Assembly: GCA_025890175.1 (NCBI GenBank)
Contig: JANPYM010000011.1
Location: forward strand, 374,982 to 438,981
DNA length: 64,000 bases
Reading direction: 5' to 3'
From: Ciborinia camelliae
Taxonomy: Eukaryota; Ascomycota; Leotiomycetes; Helotiales; Sclerotiniaceae
How positions within the stretch are numbered: the stretch's first letter is position 1; each line of letters starts with the position of its first letter. The notes below the pieces were generated by a model. The model saw nothing but the letters and a program-made list of their open reading frames with translations, did no database searches and was not told the origin of the DNA. Both the position numbers and the translations under genes were made by a program. Positions 42,596 to 54,900 of the stretch are shown here, in pieces.

Positions 42596-43070
42596 TTAAA
42601 TAAAAAAAAAATTAATTTTTTTAAAATTTCAATTTTATAACTTTATAAAGCTATATAAATAACATTAAACTATTTGTATATTGGCAAATATTATACAAAC
42701 CGGAGAGTTTTAATAAAATAAAGATTAATTATATTAAAAAGTTTATTAAAATTTTCTAATAAACCTAAAAATTCAATTTAATTTTATTACACTATAAAAC
42801 TATATAAAACTATATATATAATAATATAAAGCTATTTATATATTTTTACAAATAATAAAAGTTTTAACCTTATAAAAGATTAACCTTTTTAAAACATTTA
42901 TTAAAATCTTTTAATAAATAATTTAAAAAAATTAATTAAATTCTTTAAATATATTTATATATTTATATAAATAATTTAGATTTTATATAATTTTAAAAAA
43001 AAATTAATTATTTTAAAATATTAATCAAAATTTTTTAATAAATATTTTAAAATAATTAATTTCGCTTTTT
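42596..43070. repeat. degenerate tandem repeat, about 3 units of 123-155 bp
   Basis: TTTATTAAAATTTTCTAATA at 42742, TTTATTAAAATCTTTTAATA at 42897 and TTAATCAAAATTTTTTAATA at 43021 share flanks such as AAAGCTAT(A/T)TA upstream. The first unit holds a rare mixed-base spot (ATACAAACCGGAGAGTTT). Heavily decayed and non-coding. Confidence 0.6.
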
Positions 43071-44439
43071 TTTAAAATTTTTTAATTTGGAAATAATAAA
43101 ATTATATAAAAGTAATTCAAAAATATTATTTTCAATATTATAAATAAGATTTATTATTTTCAATTAAATAATTTAAATAATATTAAATTTATTTTTAATA
43201 ATAATATTAATATAATATATATCTTTATAATATTTATTAATAAAATTTAATTACAAAATTAATTTATATTTAAATTATTTTAATAACAAATAAATTTTAT
43301 TTATTACAAATATAAGATTTATAATTTTTTAATTTAAAATATAAAAAAAAAAGTTATTAATTTTATAAAAAAATTAATTATTGGGTAAGAATAAGAAATA
43401 TATAATCGTTGTTTCCAAAATATATTATATAAATTTGTATTCAAAAAAACTGAATAAGGATTTTAAATAAATAAAAAATTAATATTAATAATTAATTAGA
43501 ATTTCAAAATATTAATATCGAAAAAACAAAAGAATTAATATAAATATCCAAATAAAACAAATTTATAAAAGCAAATAAATTATTAAGAATATTATAAAGA
43601 CTTAAAATTATTAATATTATATAAACAAAAAAACTTATTTAAATTTTATAAAAATTCAAGTTTATTGTAAAAAATCTTATTTATATATTACAAAAATTTA
43701 AATAAATCAATTTTATACAAATAATTGAATTTATTTTAATTAATTTAATATAAACAAAAAAATCAAAAAGATTATAATAAAGTTTTAAAAAATATCCAGA
43801 AAATTTATTAATAAAATTATAAAAACAAAAAACTATAAAAATTATTTAATAAAAATAATTACCTAATATTTATCTTTAGATTTTTATAAAATATATTTAA
43901 ATTATAAAATTTTTATTTTTTTATATATATTAAAAAATATTATATTTTTTTTAATATTTTTAAATTTAATAAAATCAAAAAATTTAATTTAATTATAAAA
44001 CAAGTCATTTTTAAAGCAAATAAATAAAATATAAAGGTTAAAATTGATAAATTTGGTTTTAAAAGTATAAAAAAAATAATCAAATTTATTAATTGTTTTA
44101 TAATTAATTAATTATTTAAAAAAATAAAAATAGTAGAATAAAATTATAATTTATATATAGTAATAATAAATTAAAATAATAAAATATTTGAGATAGTATA
44201 GCACTATAATAAAGTATTTTAGATTATTAATTTGGACTAAAAAATATTTTAAAAAAAAAATAATAATTATAAAAATATAAGATTTATAAATCAAATGGGA
44301 AAGTTATATAAATTAATTAATTATACTATATTGAGAGTAATTAAATATTAAATAAAAGAAAAAAAAAAAATTGTAAAATATATAAAAACTAAATTATTAA
44401 CAATTTATTGATATGGAATATTAATAGTATATATAAATT
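43071..44439. other. featureless A+T-rich DNA, no gene seen
   Basis: Nothing supported. Confidence 0.55.
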
Positions 44440-44580
44440 AATAAAGAATTGTTAGATCTTTTTGGTGCTATAAACAAATAATATAATTATAAAATATATG
44501 GTTTTATTAGTTTTTGGTGTTGGGCAATAACGATTTTATTGGGATAAAAAGGGTGCAAATTAGTATTATACTTTCAATTT
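44440..44580. other. G-biased relic island
   Basis: TTTTTGGTGCT near 44458 and TTTTTGGTGTT near 44510 echo each other about 51 bp apart. Between and after lie GGGCAATAACGATTTTATTG and GGGATAAAAAGGGTGCAAAT. No frame survives. G outweighs C on +. Likely a fragment of an old repeat. Confidence 0.4.
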
Positions 44581-45794
44581 AATGAATATTAAATATTTGA
44601 TTAATAATTAATCTTTAAATTAAATAAATATATTTAACGGAAACAAAAAAAAATATTATACAGTATTATAATTAATTAATTATATTAATATTTATAAACA
44701 AATTTATAGCAATTTTTGAAATTAAAGAACGGTATTATAATAATTCTTTATTAAAAATTTTTAGATTAATATATATAATAAAAAAATTATTAAAAAAAAT
44801 TATTAAATATAATATTAATATTTATTATTTCAAATAATACAAACTAATATATTATACAATAATTTAATAAAAAAATTATTTATTAAATATTAAAATATTT
44901 ATATTTTTTTAAATATAATTTTTTATAATATATATCAATTATATTTATAAATAATTCTTATAAAAACTATAATATTTATAATTATATTTTTATTAGTATA
45001 TAACAAATATCTAATATTTTAATAGATTAACTAATATATATACAAATATTAATACTATTGAATAATAAAATAATATAAATTATTGCCAAAGATTTAATTA
45101 AATAGGATAAAATTAATTTATATTATATACACAATCTATATATATTTTCTAAAATCAATATTAATAAACATTAAAAAGCTTGATCCGCTTAATTGTAATA
45201 TAGTTTTTTTATTAACATATATAGAATATCCGATTTTTAAAATAACGCTTTCCTAAACTTAAAGTTTTTTGCTAATAATAATGAAAATTATAATGAAAAT
45301 ATAGTTTAAAGGAATTGATAAATTATAATTCTGGAATAAAAAAATATTTTGCTAAATTGAATTTTTATAATTTAAAAAAAAAATATTATTAAAAAAGATT
45401 TATATATATATTAATAAAAAAATAATAATAAAATATATATATATATTTTAAAAAATTATAAGAATTATTAAATTATTAAATCGAAAAAAATTATTACAAT
45501 TAAAAAAATATATTTATTTATAATAAATTTTTTTGTAATCTTTGTTTTCTTTTTATTTATAATATATTAAACAAATACAAAAAAAGTTTTATTTATATAA
45601 AATTTATTTTTCAATTATCCAAATTTAGATATATTAATTAATAAATATTTTAAAATATATTTATATTAATTATTTTAATGTTTTAAACAATTATTTATAG
45701 AAATGTATATTAATATAAAAAATGAATAATTTAGAATTATATAAAATTATTTTGTTTTATAATTTAATTTTAAATTATTAATATATAAAATTTA
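44581..45794. other. A+T-rich DNA with a weak relic at about 45170-45310
   Basis: AAAAAGCTTGATCCGCTTAA and AGAATATCCGATTTTTAAAA stand out near 45175-45240. No frame. Otherwise featureless. Confidence 0.45.
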
Positions 45795-46300
45795 ATATTT
45801 TATTAAAATCACCAATGTACCGCCCTAAAAAATTGATGTTTTAATGATATACGGTTTTAACCCAATTAAATTGCATAGGTTAGTAAATATTAGTATTATA
45901 ATAGTATATAATCTTAAGCTTATAAATCTTAATTGCGATATCAGTAAAGAATTTCGATTTTTATGGAAAATATATTGATTTGAATAAATATTTAAATAAA
46001 AAAAAATATAAATTGAAGATTTAGATTATAATTATTTATATATAACGAAATGAAAAGGTTTTCAAATAAAAGCAAAAAAAATCAATTAATTTATTTTATT
46101 ATAATTGATTTATATAATTATAACTAATTAATATAAAACAATTTGTTTAGAGTATAACTTTTAATAGAATATATGGGAAGTATAGGATTGGATTGATTGT
46201 AGGAATTGTAAAAATCCATAAAGTATAATTTCAAGTTCTATTAAATAAGCTATACGCATAAATCTATTATACGTTATGCTATATATATAGGATTTGTTTT
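45795..46300. other. relic region of higher G+C in two patches
   Basis: Patch one, about 45808-45980: CACCAATGTACCGCCCTAAA, ATATACGGTTTTAACCCAAT, AATTGCGATATCAGTAAAG. Patch two, about 46150-46290, is G-biased: ATATGGGAAGTATAGGATTG, GATTGATTGTAGGAATTG, AAGCTATACGCATAAATC, ATACGTTATGCTATATAT. Neither holds a frame or a known motif. They could be two parts of one decayed element. Confidence 0.4.
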
Positions 46301-48925
46301 AATATAATTGATAAATTTTAAAATATAGAATTTAATTTTTATAATTATTTTATAAATATATTATTATTTTCGGAATTTCGATTTATATATAATTATTTAT
46401 AATAATTATTATAAATTGCTTAAAATAATTTTTTTTTTTTTTTTTCATTTTATTTATAATTTTTAATTAAACTTTAAAGAATTAAGATTTTTAAAATTAT
46501 AAATTTTTTATATTATATAAAACTTATTAATTAATATTAATTATATAATTATCAAATATTATTAACAATAATATTTTAAAAAATATTAATATTTAAATTA
46601 TAATAAATAATTAAAAAATAAATTATAATTTTTATATATTTATATTAAAAAAATAATTTATATTAATAAACTATATAATTAAAAAAATATATAATATTAT
46701 TTAAAAAAACTAAACATCCTTAATAAAAATAATTTAAATTTATATTAAAAATAATACAAAAACAAAAATATTAAACCCTAATATATCAACTAAAATTATT
46801 AATATATAAAAATATATACTATCACTTCCCTAATTCTACTTTTTTATTATTTTATTTATAAAAATATAAAATAAAATAAAAATTTTAAATAATTTATTTA
46901 ATATTAAAATTATTATTAGAAAATTAGATTTTAAGTTTTTTGAAAAATTGATAATAAATTTTTAAAATTGTTTTTTCAATTTTTATATATAAAATTAATA
47001 AAAAGATTTTTGATATTTATAAAATTAAATTAAATTTTTAATAAATTTAATTTGTTTTTGAATAATTTGATTTTCTATAAAATCTATAAATAATTTAAAA
47101 AGTAATTAAGTAATAATAATTTGTTTTTTTAATTTGTACTTAATAATTAAGAAAATAAAAATATCGACAAAACAAATTCTTTATAATTATTAATTAATCT
47201 TAATAATATAAATAATTTTATAAAATTTTTTGATAATTTTATTTAACAATTATTTGTTTTTTTGGTTTTTTAAATTATTGATTTTAATTTAAATATTTTA
47301 ATATCTTTTAAATTATTTAGTTTTTTTGATTATTTTAATAATAAAATAATTATAAACTTTGATATTCAAAATAAATTCTTTATATTTTTGAATAAACTTA
47401 AAAATATAAAAATTTTAATTAATTTCAAACTTTTGTATATTGATTAAATTGTAAAGAATTTATTTATAACAAAATAATCGATTAATAATTTAAATCAAAT
47501 TTTTATATTATATAAATTTAAAATAAATAGTTTAATAATCTTTATTAATAAATATTAATATATAATATTGTTTATATATATTATCTTAATAATTTATAAT
47601 TTGTTAATATTTTTCAAATATAATAAACTTTAAATTAAAATTAATAATTAATTAATATTATATTAAAAGATAAAAAAAATATATAATTTTAATTTTAAAA
47701 ACAAAATAAAAATAAATATAATTTGATAAAAAAAAATCTATTATTTAATTTTTTTTTAAAAACATATTATAAATTATAAAATTCTAATATTTTTTTATAT
47801 TTATAAATTTAATTAAAACGAATTAAATAATATTAATATTTTGAATATTCTAAATATTTAATAATTGAAATACAAATATTATTAATTATATTTTTTATAT
47901 TTCAAAAAATAAATTATATAATTTATTTATTATTTTATTATAAATAGATATAATTTATATTAAATAATATAATCAAAATATATATATTTTTTAAAAAATT
48001 GAATTTGCTTTTAAAAATATTATTAATAAATATTAAAATTAATATAAAAATAATTTTATAATATATTAAATTTTTAATTTTATAAAATATAAAAATTTTT
48101 TTATTTTAAATTAATAAATTAAATAAATAAATTGTAAATCATTTATTTTTTTTTTTTTTTGTTTAATTATTTAATTTTTATAAAATTAAGTTTTATTATA
48201 ATAATTAATAATTAACTTTTAATTTAAAAAAAAAATAATTGAAATTTAATATTTTAATATAATAATTTAATAAAAACTTTTAATTTAATAATAATATAAT
48301 TAATAAAATTTAAAAAAAAAAATAATTATATATAAAAATATTTATAAACAAATATTATAATATTACAAACTTAATAATTATTTTAAAAAATATACAAATT
48401 TTTAATAAAAAAACTTAACTTTTCTTTTTTTAAATTATTAAATTTAAATTTATTAATTAAATTTTATAAAATTTATTAATATAAAATTAATATAAAAATT
48501 AAATAAATAAATAATAAATAAATCAATATTATATATTATAAATATTATAAAAAATATTTTTGTTTATATAACATTCTATTAATTATATATATATTATATT
48601 TAAAATTTTTTAATATATAATAATTAAAAATTTTTTTTATATTCAAAAATTCTTTATTTATTAAAAAAAATAAATTTTAAAAATAAATATTTTATAATTT
48701 TTAATAATTATTAATAAATTATTGATTTTTAAAATTTTATAAAATTTACAAAAAGAAAATTAATAATCCCTAATAAATCAAAATTAATTATATAATAAAT
48801 TTTTATTGCTTTTATTTTTTTAATTTTATTTTTATTATAATTTTAATTTAATTATTAAAATTAAATAATATAATCCTATTTATTTCAAATTTATTTATTA
48901 TTTGTTAATAATAAAAAACTTAATC
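46301..48925. other. featureless A+T-rich DNA, no gene seen
   Basis: T run at about 46429-46445. Otherwise nothing supported. Single CCCTAA words (for example near 46777) are isolated. Confidence 0.55.
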
Positions 48926-48967
48926 AAAATTAAAATTAAAATTAAAATTAAAAATAAAATTAAAATT
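48926..48967 (+). repeat. AAAATT hexanucleotide microsatellite
   Basis: About seven copies of the hexamer AAAATT with one interruption. Confidence 0.8.
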
Positions 48968-49379
48968 TAAAAAAAAAAAATCAAATTTATTAATAATAAC
49001 AATAAATAATCTTCACTATTATTAATTTATTTTTTTTTTTTTAACCTTTGATTTATATATTTGTAATTATACTTTTTCGTTTTGCAAAATTAATACAAAC
49101 GATTTATATTTATTATAACAAAAAACTTAACGTTAAATATATCATTAAAAAAATAAATATAATATATTGTAATTTGTAATAACTTAAAAACTTTATAATA
49201 AAAAATTAATATATTATAAAAATAAACAAAATAATAATAATTATATAATTTTTAATAAATAAAAAAAATAAAGAATTAAAAAAAAATAAAATATAAAAAA
49301 TTAAAAAAATAATATAAAAAAATAAAGAAAATAATATATTGATAAATAAATAAAAAAGTTTAATATTTATTAAGTTGAA
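48968..49379. other. featureless A+T-rich DNA
   Basis: Nothing supported. A C-containing spot near 49035-49135 (TTAACCTTTGATTTATA, ACTTTTTCGTTTTGC) has no frame. Confidence 0.45.
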
Positions 49380-49560
49380 TCAAAATTGAGAAATGTTTTA
49401 TTTAATAAAGCAATAAGAATAACCTTGGAAGTTTATTTAATTTCTAGCAGTTTAAAAATAAATGATTTAAGCGAATAGAAAGTCCGTATAAAACAGCGAT
49501 ATAAAGTCGCTTAAAACAGAATATAAAACACTTATATTGACTTATTAGTAGTTATTATAT
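49380..49560. other. relic island with perfect 8-bp inverted repeat
   Basis: Mixed-base stretch (ATAACCTTGGAAGTTTATTT, CTAGCAGTTTAAAAATAAAT). TTAAGCGA at 49467-49474 pairs perfectly with TCGCTTAA at 49507-49514 across a 32-base loop. Inside, GCGA near 49496 could pair alternatively with the same TCGC. It does not fit a tRNA. It may be a structured piece of a retroelement or an unrelated RNA relic. Confidence 0.4.
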
Positions 49561-50324
49561 GTAAATTTTATAAAAATATTAAATAATCTAAATATTACAA
49601 ATTTTTATTTAAAATAATTTATAATTGTTTGATTATAATATACAAATTTCAAATTTTTATATTTTTTTTTATTAAAACTTTATATTTCATTTTTCGTTAG
49701 TTTATTTAATTAATAATAATTTTTTTATAAATCCGATTTGAAAAATCAATAAATTTTAAAATCTTGGGATTAATTAATAAATTTAAATTATTATTAGTTT
49801 TTATAATTTTTGATCCATTTTTATCAAAATCAATTTTGAGATTTTTTATCAAAATAATTTTTAATATTTTAAAAAAATATAAATTTAATAAATTATATTT
49901 TAAGAATAAATTTAATTTATTAAAAACTTTTATATAAAATATTTAAAATTTTTTTTTTTTTAAATAATTTTAATATCAAAAAAAAAAATTTATTAATATT
50001 AATTTTTTATATATTTTTAAGGACAATTTTAAATTATTTAATTTTAATATTTTTGAAAAAATTAATAAAATCAATTTGAATTGTATATATACAAAATTTT
50101 AATATAATAAAATATATATTAATTTAAATATTAAAATTTTCATTACTTTATTTAAATTAATATAATAAAAAGGTTTTATTAATTAAATTATAAAACAACT
50201 TTAACGAATAACTTATAAAAAAAAAAAATTCCAATTTTAAAAAATTAATTATTTTTTATATTTATATATTTCTATATTTTTTATTTATACTTTTTTTATT
50301 TACTAATCAAATTTAAAATTATTA
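49561..50324. other. featureless A+T-rich DNA
   Basis: Nothing supported. Confidence 0.5.
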
Positions 50325-50400
50325 ATGGATTCGTAGAATCAAGTTCAATTTCAAAGTATTATGTTTTGTTATTATATTATGTAATGTTTTTTTTATATTA
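50325..50400 (+). repeat. dispersed repeat copy A (partner at 61711-61762)
   Basis: Positions 50341-50392 align without gaps to 61711-61762, sharing AAGTTCAA(T/C)TTCAAAGTAT and TAT(G/A)TTTT(G/A)TT. I count seven differences in about 52 bp, all transitions. Just upstream is the palindrome GATTCGTAGAATC (50328-50340). A similar GATTCTGCGAATC occurs at 61860-61872, near the other copy. The family is unknown; an LTR or foldback element is possible. Confidence 0.7.
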
Positions 50401-50700
50401 AAGATTATTTTTTGAAGATATATTATTTTAAAGGTTATTTTTGAATGGTTATAATTATTGATTTATATTTTTTAATTGGTTTGTTAATTAAATTTTGGTT
50501 GTATTTAATAGTTTTAATTTTAATAATTTTAAATCTGTATACAATTTTACAATAATATATAAATTAAACGGAAAAAGGTAGATATATATATTATAATATA
50601 TATTATTCAATAATATCAATTTAATAAAAATTAATAATAAAATTATTAATTAATATTAATATTAAATTAAAATTAAAATAATTAATATATACTTATTTGT
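50401..50700. other. A+T-rich DNA, G-biased, possible continuation of repeat copy A
   Basis: G exceeds C on + from 50401 to about 50520 (GAAGATATATTATTTTAAAG, TTGAATGGTTATAATTATTG, TTTTGGTTGTATTTAATAG). This part does not align clearly to the partner copy at 61.7 kb. Confidence 0.35.
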
Positions 50701-50820
50701 TTAATTATATTTAATTGAATATAATTGAATTTATTTATTTATTTATTTATTTAATTGGATATAGTCGAATTTTTATTTATTTATTTATTTATTTAATTGG
50801 ATATAATAGAATTTATATTA
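50701..50820 (+). repeat. about 41-bp tandem repeat, 3 units, on a TTTA microsatellite
   Basis: TTAATTG(A/G)ATATA at 50711, 50751 and 50793, each followed by AATTGAATTT, AGTCGAATTT or ATAGAATTT and, in the first two, by a run of TTTA. The spacings are 40 and 42 bp. Confidence 0.75.
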
Positions 50821-50921
50821 AAAAATAATAAACTTAATTAAAAACAAACAAATTCGAAATTATTAAAAATTTGATTAATTAATTTGAATAAATTAATAAT
50901 AATAAAAATAGTAATAACAAA

Positions 50922-51189
50922 GTTTATATAATTTATAAATCTATTTTTTTCTAATCAAATCATTAAACCTATTTTTTTTCACTAAACCTACTCCCTTTCA
51001 TTAAACTATCAAACCTACCCTCTTCCATTAAACCTATCCCTTTCTATCAAACCTATTTCCTCCCACTAAACTTATTCCCTTTTTTAAACCTATCCCCTTT
51101 TTCAAATTTATCCCCTTTTATCAAATCTACCCCCTCTCATTAAATTTTTTTTTTTTTTTAAATTTACCTTTTTCTTTCTTTCTTCTATT
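50922..51189 (+). repeat. 19-bp pyrimidine-rich minisatellite, about 11 units, free of G
   Basis: AAAC(C/T)T or its decayed forms AAATTT and AAATCT recur at 50965, 50984, 51011, 51030, 51049, 51068, 51086, 51104, 51123 and 51142, mostly 19 bp apart (18 twice, and one 27-bp gap that holds AAACTA at 51003). The unit is close to AAACCTATCCCTTTCTATC. Changes are almost all C/T. No G occurs on + across about 268 bp. It mirrors the purine array at 31.6 kb on the opposite strand, though with a different unit. Confidence 0.9.
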
Positions 51190-51639
51190 TGCAAATATTA
51201 TAAAAAATATAAAAAATAAAAAATAATCAATTATTTTAATTAAATATAATAATTAAATAAAAATATTAAATATTTTTATTTTTAAACAAAATAATATATA
51301 TTAATAATTGAAAATAAAAATTTTAATTTTAATATTAAAAAACTAATCAAAATATTTTTATTTTTAATAAAATAATATTTTTTTTAAATTAAAATAAATT
51401 TTTTTTTAAAAATTTGTTATTATTGCAAATATAAAATTGAAAAATCTTTTTTTTTTAATTATTTTTAAAAAAAAAGTAAAGAATTTTTTATTATATATAT
51501 TTTATATAAATTTATAAAAAAAAAAATAATTTATTTATTATAAATTTTAATAAAGGATTTAAATTAAAACAATTTTTAAATTTTTAATTTTTTTAAATAA
51601 TATTGGATAATATATAATATATTATAAATATTAATATAT
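51190..51639. other. featureless A+T-rich DNA
   Basis: Nothing supported. Confidence 0.5.
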
Positions 51640-51990
51640 AGATTAAAAATCTTTTATATTTTAATTAATTTTAATTTATTATTTAAATATTAATATTATT
51701 TTTTTGGAATTTTTAAAAATAATAAAGATTTTTTGATTTTAATTTTTTTTTATTATTTTAATATTAATTTTAATAAAAACAATAAGATATATATTTTATT
51801 TAATTTGTTATTTATATATTAATATTATTATTTTAAAATTTTCAAAAATAAACTTAATTTTTATATAATAATTCTTTCTTAATTTTTTAATTTTAATAAA
51901 AACAATAAAATATATAATAGAATATATAATTTACTTAACCGATTATTTATATATTAATATTATCTTTTTAAAACTTTTAAAAATAGTAAA
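51640..51990. repeat. decayed tandem repeat, about 3 units of 123-135 bp
   Basis: TTTATATATTAATATTA at 51811 recurs at 51946, with a looser copy near 51680. TAATAAAAACAATAA at 51771 recurs at 51894. Words in between (TTTTAAAAATA(A/G)TAAAGAT) also repeat. Very A+T-rich and non-coding. Confidence 0.6.
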
Positions 51991-54900
51991 GATTTTTAAA
52001 TAAGAAATAATATTTATTATTAAATTATAATTATTCTTTATTATCCTTCTTTTAATTATTATTATATTATAAAATCAACAATTTAAAATTTAATGATTTT
52101 TTTTTTTTTATTAATATTAATTTTAATATCTTTTTTGCTTTTGAATTCAAACAATTTATATTATTTATTATATTAAATATAATAACAAATAAATCAAAAT
52201 TTAAATATTATATCAAATATTATATCGATAAAAAATAAAAGAAAACAAAATATAAATCAAAACTTAATTTTTAAAAAATGAAAAACTAAAATTAGAAAAT
52301 TTATAATTTTAAATTTATTTTAAATTTATATTAATAATATAACAAATAATAATAATTTCTATAAAAATTATTTAATTATCAAAAAATTCAAAAGAAATTA
52401 AATATTTAAATATTTTATATATTAGTTTTTTAAATAATATAATAAAATAATATCATTATCCAATAATTACAAAATTTATATCAATATAAAATAATTTATA
52501 AAACTAAAATTTTAAAAAAAAATTAAAAAATTTTATTAATAATTAAATAAATATATAATAAAAATCTATATTTAATACAAAAAAAAATAATTTGATATAT
52601 AAATAAACAAAACAATACCTAATATATATAAATAATATATTATTATTAACAAATTTTTATATTACAAAACTCAGGATTTATATATATATTTAAAAACTAA
52701 TATTATAGATTTTGACAAATAATTAAAATTAAATAAAAAACTTTTGTTTAAATATATAATAATAATAAAAATATGTATTGCTAAAATATATATCTATATA
52801 TAAATCAAACGTTTTTATAAAGTTTAATATTGATATATAAAATATTATTATTGTTTTTAATAAAAAATATAAAAAATCTTTAAATTCTTATCAACCTTAT
52901 TAAAGAAAATCGATATATTTATTTTTAAATTTGCAAATAATAATATTAATATAAAATTTAATAATAAAAAGATTTAATAATAATTTAAATAAAATTTTAT
53001 AATACAAAAATATATAATTTAAAAATGATTTATTTGATTAAAAACAAACTTTTAAAAATATATTTATATAAATATTAATTTATAATAATTAAATTTTTTT
53101 TTTATTAATAAAGATATTAAATATTGTTTTTATTTATATAATAAACATATATTTGAGAATTAAGTTTTATTAAAAAAAATAATAGTATATAAAGGATATC
53201 TAAATTATATTATTTATTTGAATTGTAAATGTTTTGTTTTTAAAAATTATTATTTTAAATATAATAATTATATAAAATGTATTATATATAATAATTATTA
53301 TTATTTTAAATATTAAAAATATTATAAAGTAAAAATATATTTATAATAAATTTTCAAATTTAATAAAAATAATAATTTAGATAATAAAAATTATATATCG
53401 CTAACACAAAAATCTATAATATTATATATTTTAAGCTAAAAAATGAAAATCTAAATAATTCAAATTGAATTTAATATTAACAACAAATTGATTAAAAATA
53501 ATAATAATAAATTTTTGTTATTTTTAATTCAATTATTTAATATTTTTATCAAAAATTTGTTAAAAAATTATATTATAAATAATAATAATAATAATAATAA
53601 AAATAAAGATTTTAAAAAAAAATTTAAAAAAAATTTTGTTTTAAATAAAGTTTTAAATAATAATATTTTTAATAATAATAAATTAAATAATATTATAAAT
53701 AAAAAAATTAATATATTTATATTTAAAAAAAAAGATTAATCAATTTAATTATAATTCAAAATTTTAATTCTTTTTTTTTAATTCATTTTAATTAATTTTA
53801 ATAATATAAATATATATATATACATAATAATATTTTTAACCCTATTTTTTTATAATAAAACAGATTTTTAATAATTTAAATAAAAAAAAATATTTTTGAA
53901 AAATTGGATAATTTATTTTTTAAAATATTAAAATAAAAAATTTGAAAAACATTTAAAATAAAAGTTTTTTGTTTAAAATAAAATATTATTAAAATAATTA
54001 ATAAAATCAACCAATTATTATATTTCGAAAAATAAAAATTTGAAATAAATAAATAAAAAAAAATTAAAAAATATATTTTAAAAAAATAATAAAATTATTT
54101 TTTTAATTATTAAAATAAAATATAATCTAATTAAAATCAAATTATTTTAAAAAAAGGTAAAAACTAAAATTATAATTTATATTAATTGTCTTTAATATCT
54201 TTTTTTTATCTTTATAACATTTTTTTATATCAATATATAATAATAAAATTTATAATGTTTTATATCAAATTATAATAAATATTTTAATATAAAAATAAAA
54301 AAAGCTAAAATTAAAATTATATAAAAAAACTTATAAAATTATTTAATATATATTGTTTAATAGTTTAAATTTAAATTTAAAATATTTTTTATTAAAATAT
54401 TATAATTATATCTAAAAATTATTAATTGATAATAATAATATAAATAATAAATATAAAGTTTAGAATATATTTATATTATATTTTGGTATAAAGATAAATC
54501 ATTTATAAATTCAAAAACAATAATAAAATAAAAAATATTTATAATTTATTAGGATAAAAAAATGATTATTTGAAATTTCGATTTTATTAAATAAAGGTTT
54601 GGATTTAATTTAATTTTATTATTAATTATCAAAATTGCTAATATAATTAAATAATATATAGATTTTATTAATAATTTTCAAATATATTTTAAATATTAAA
54701 AAGATTATTATTTAAAATTATAACAAAATTTTAAAAATTATTATTATTACAAATTTTAGTTTTTTTATAATTTTTTGAAAAAAATTTATATAATCAAAAA
54801 TATTAATAAAAAAACAAAAAAATTTGTATTTCAACAAAATTATATACTTTTTAATTAAATATTATTAATAATTATAATAAATTAAATAAAAAATATTAAT

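Noticed and set aside
53488..53739. 83-codon Asn/Lys-rich frame
   Set aside because: TTG start, low-complexity AAT-driven content, no domain.
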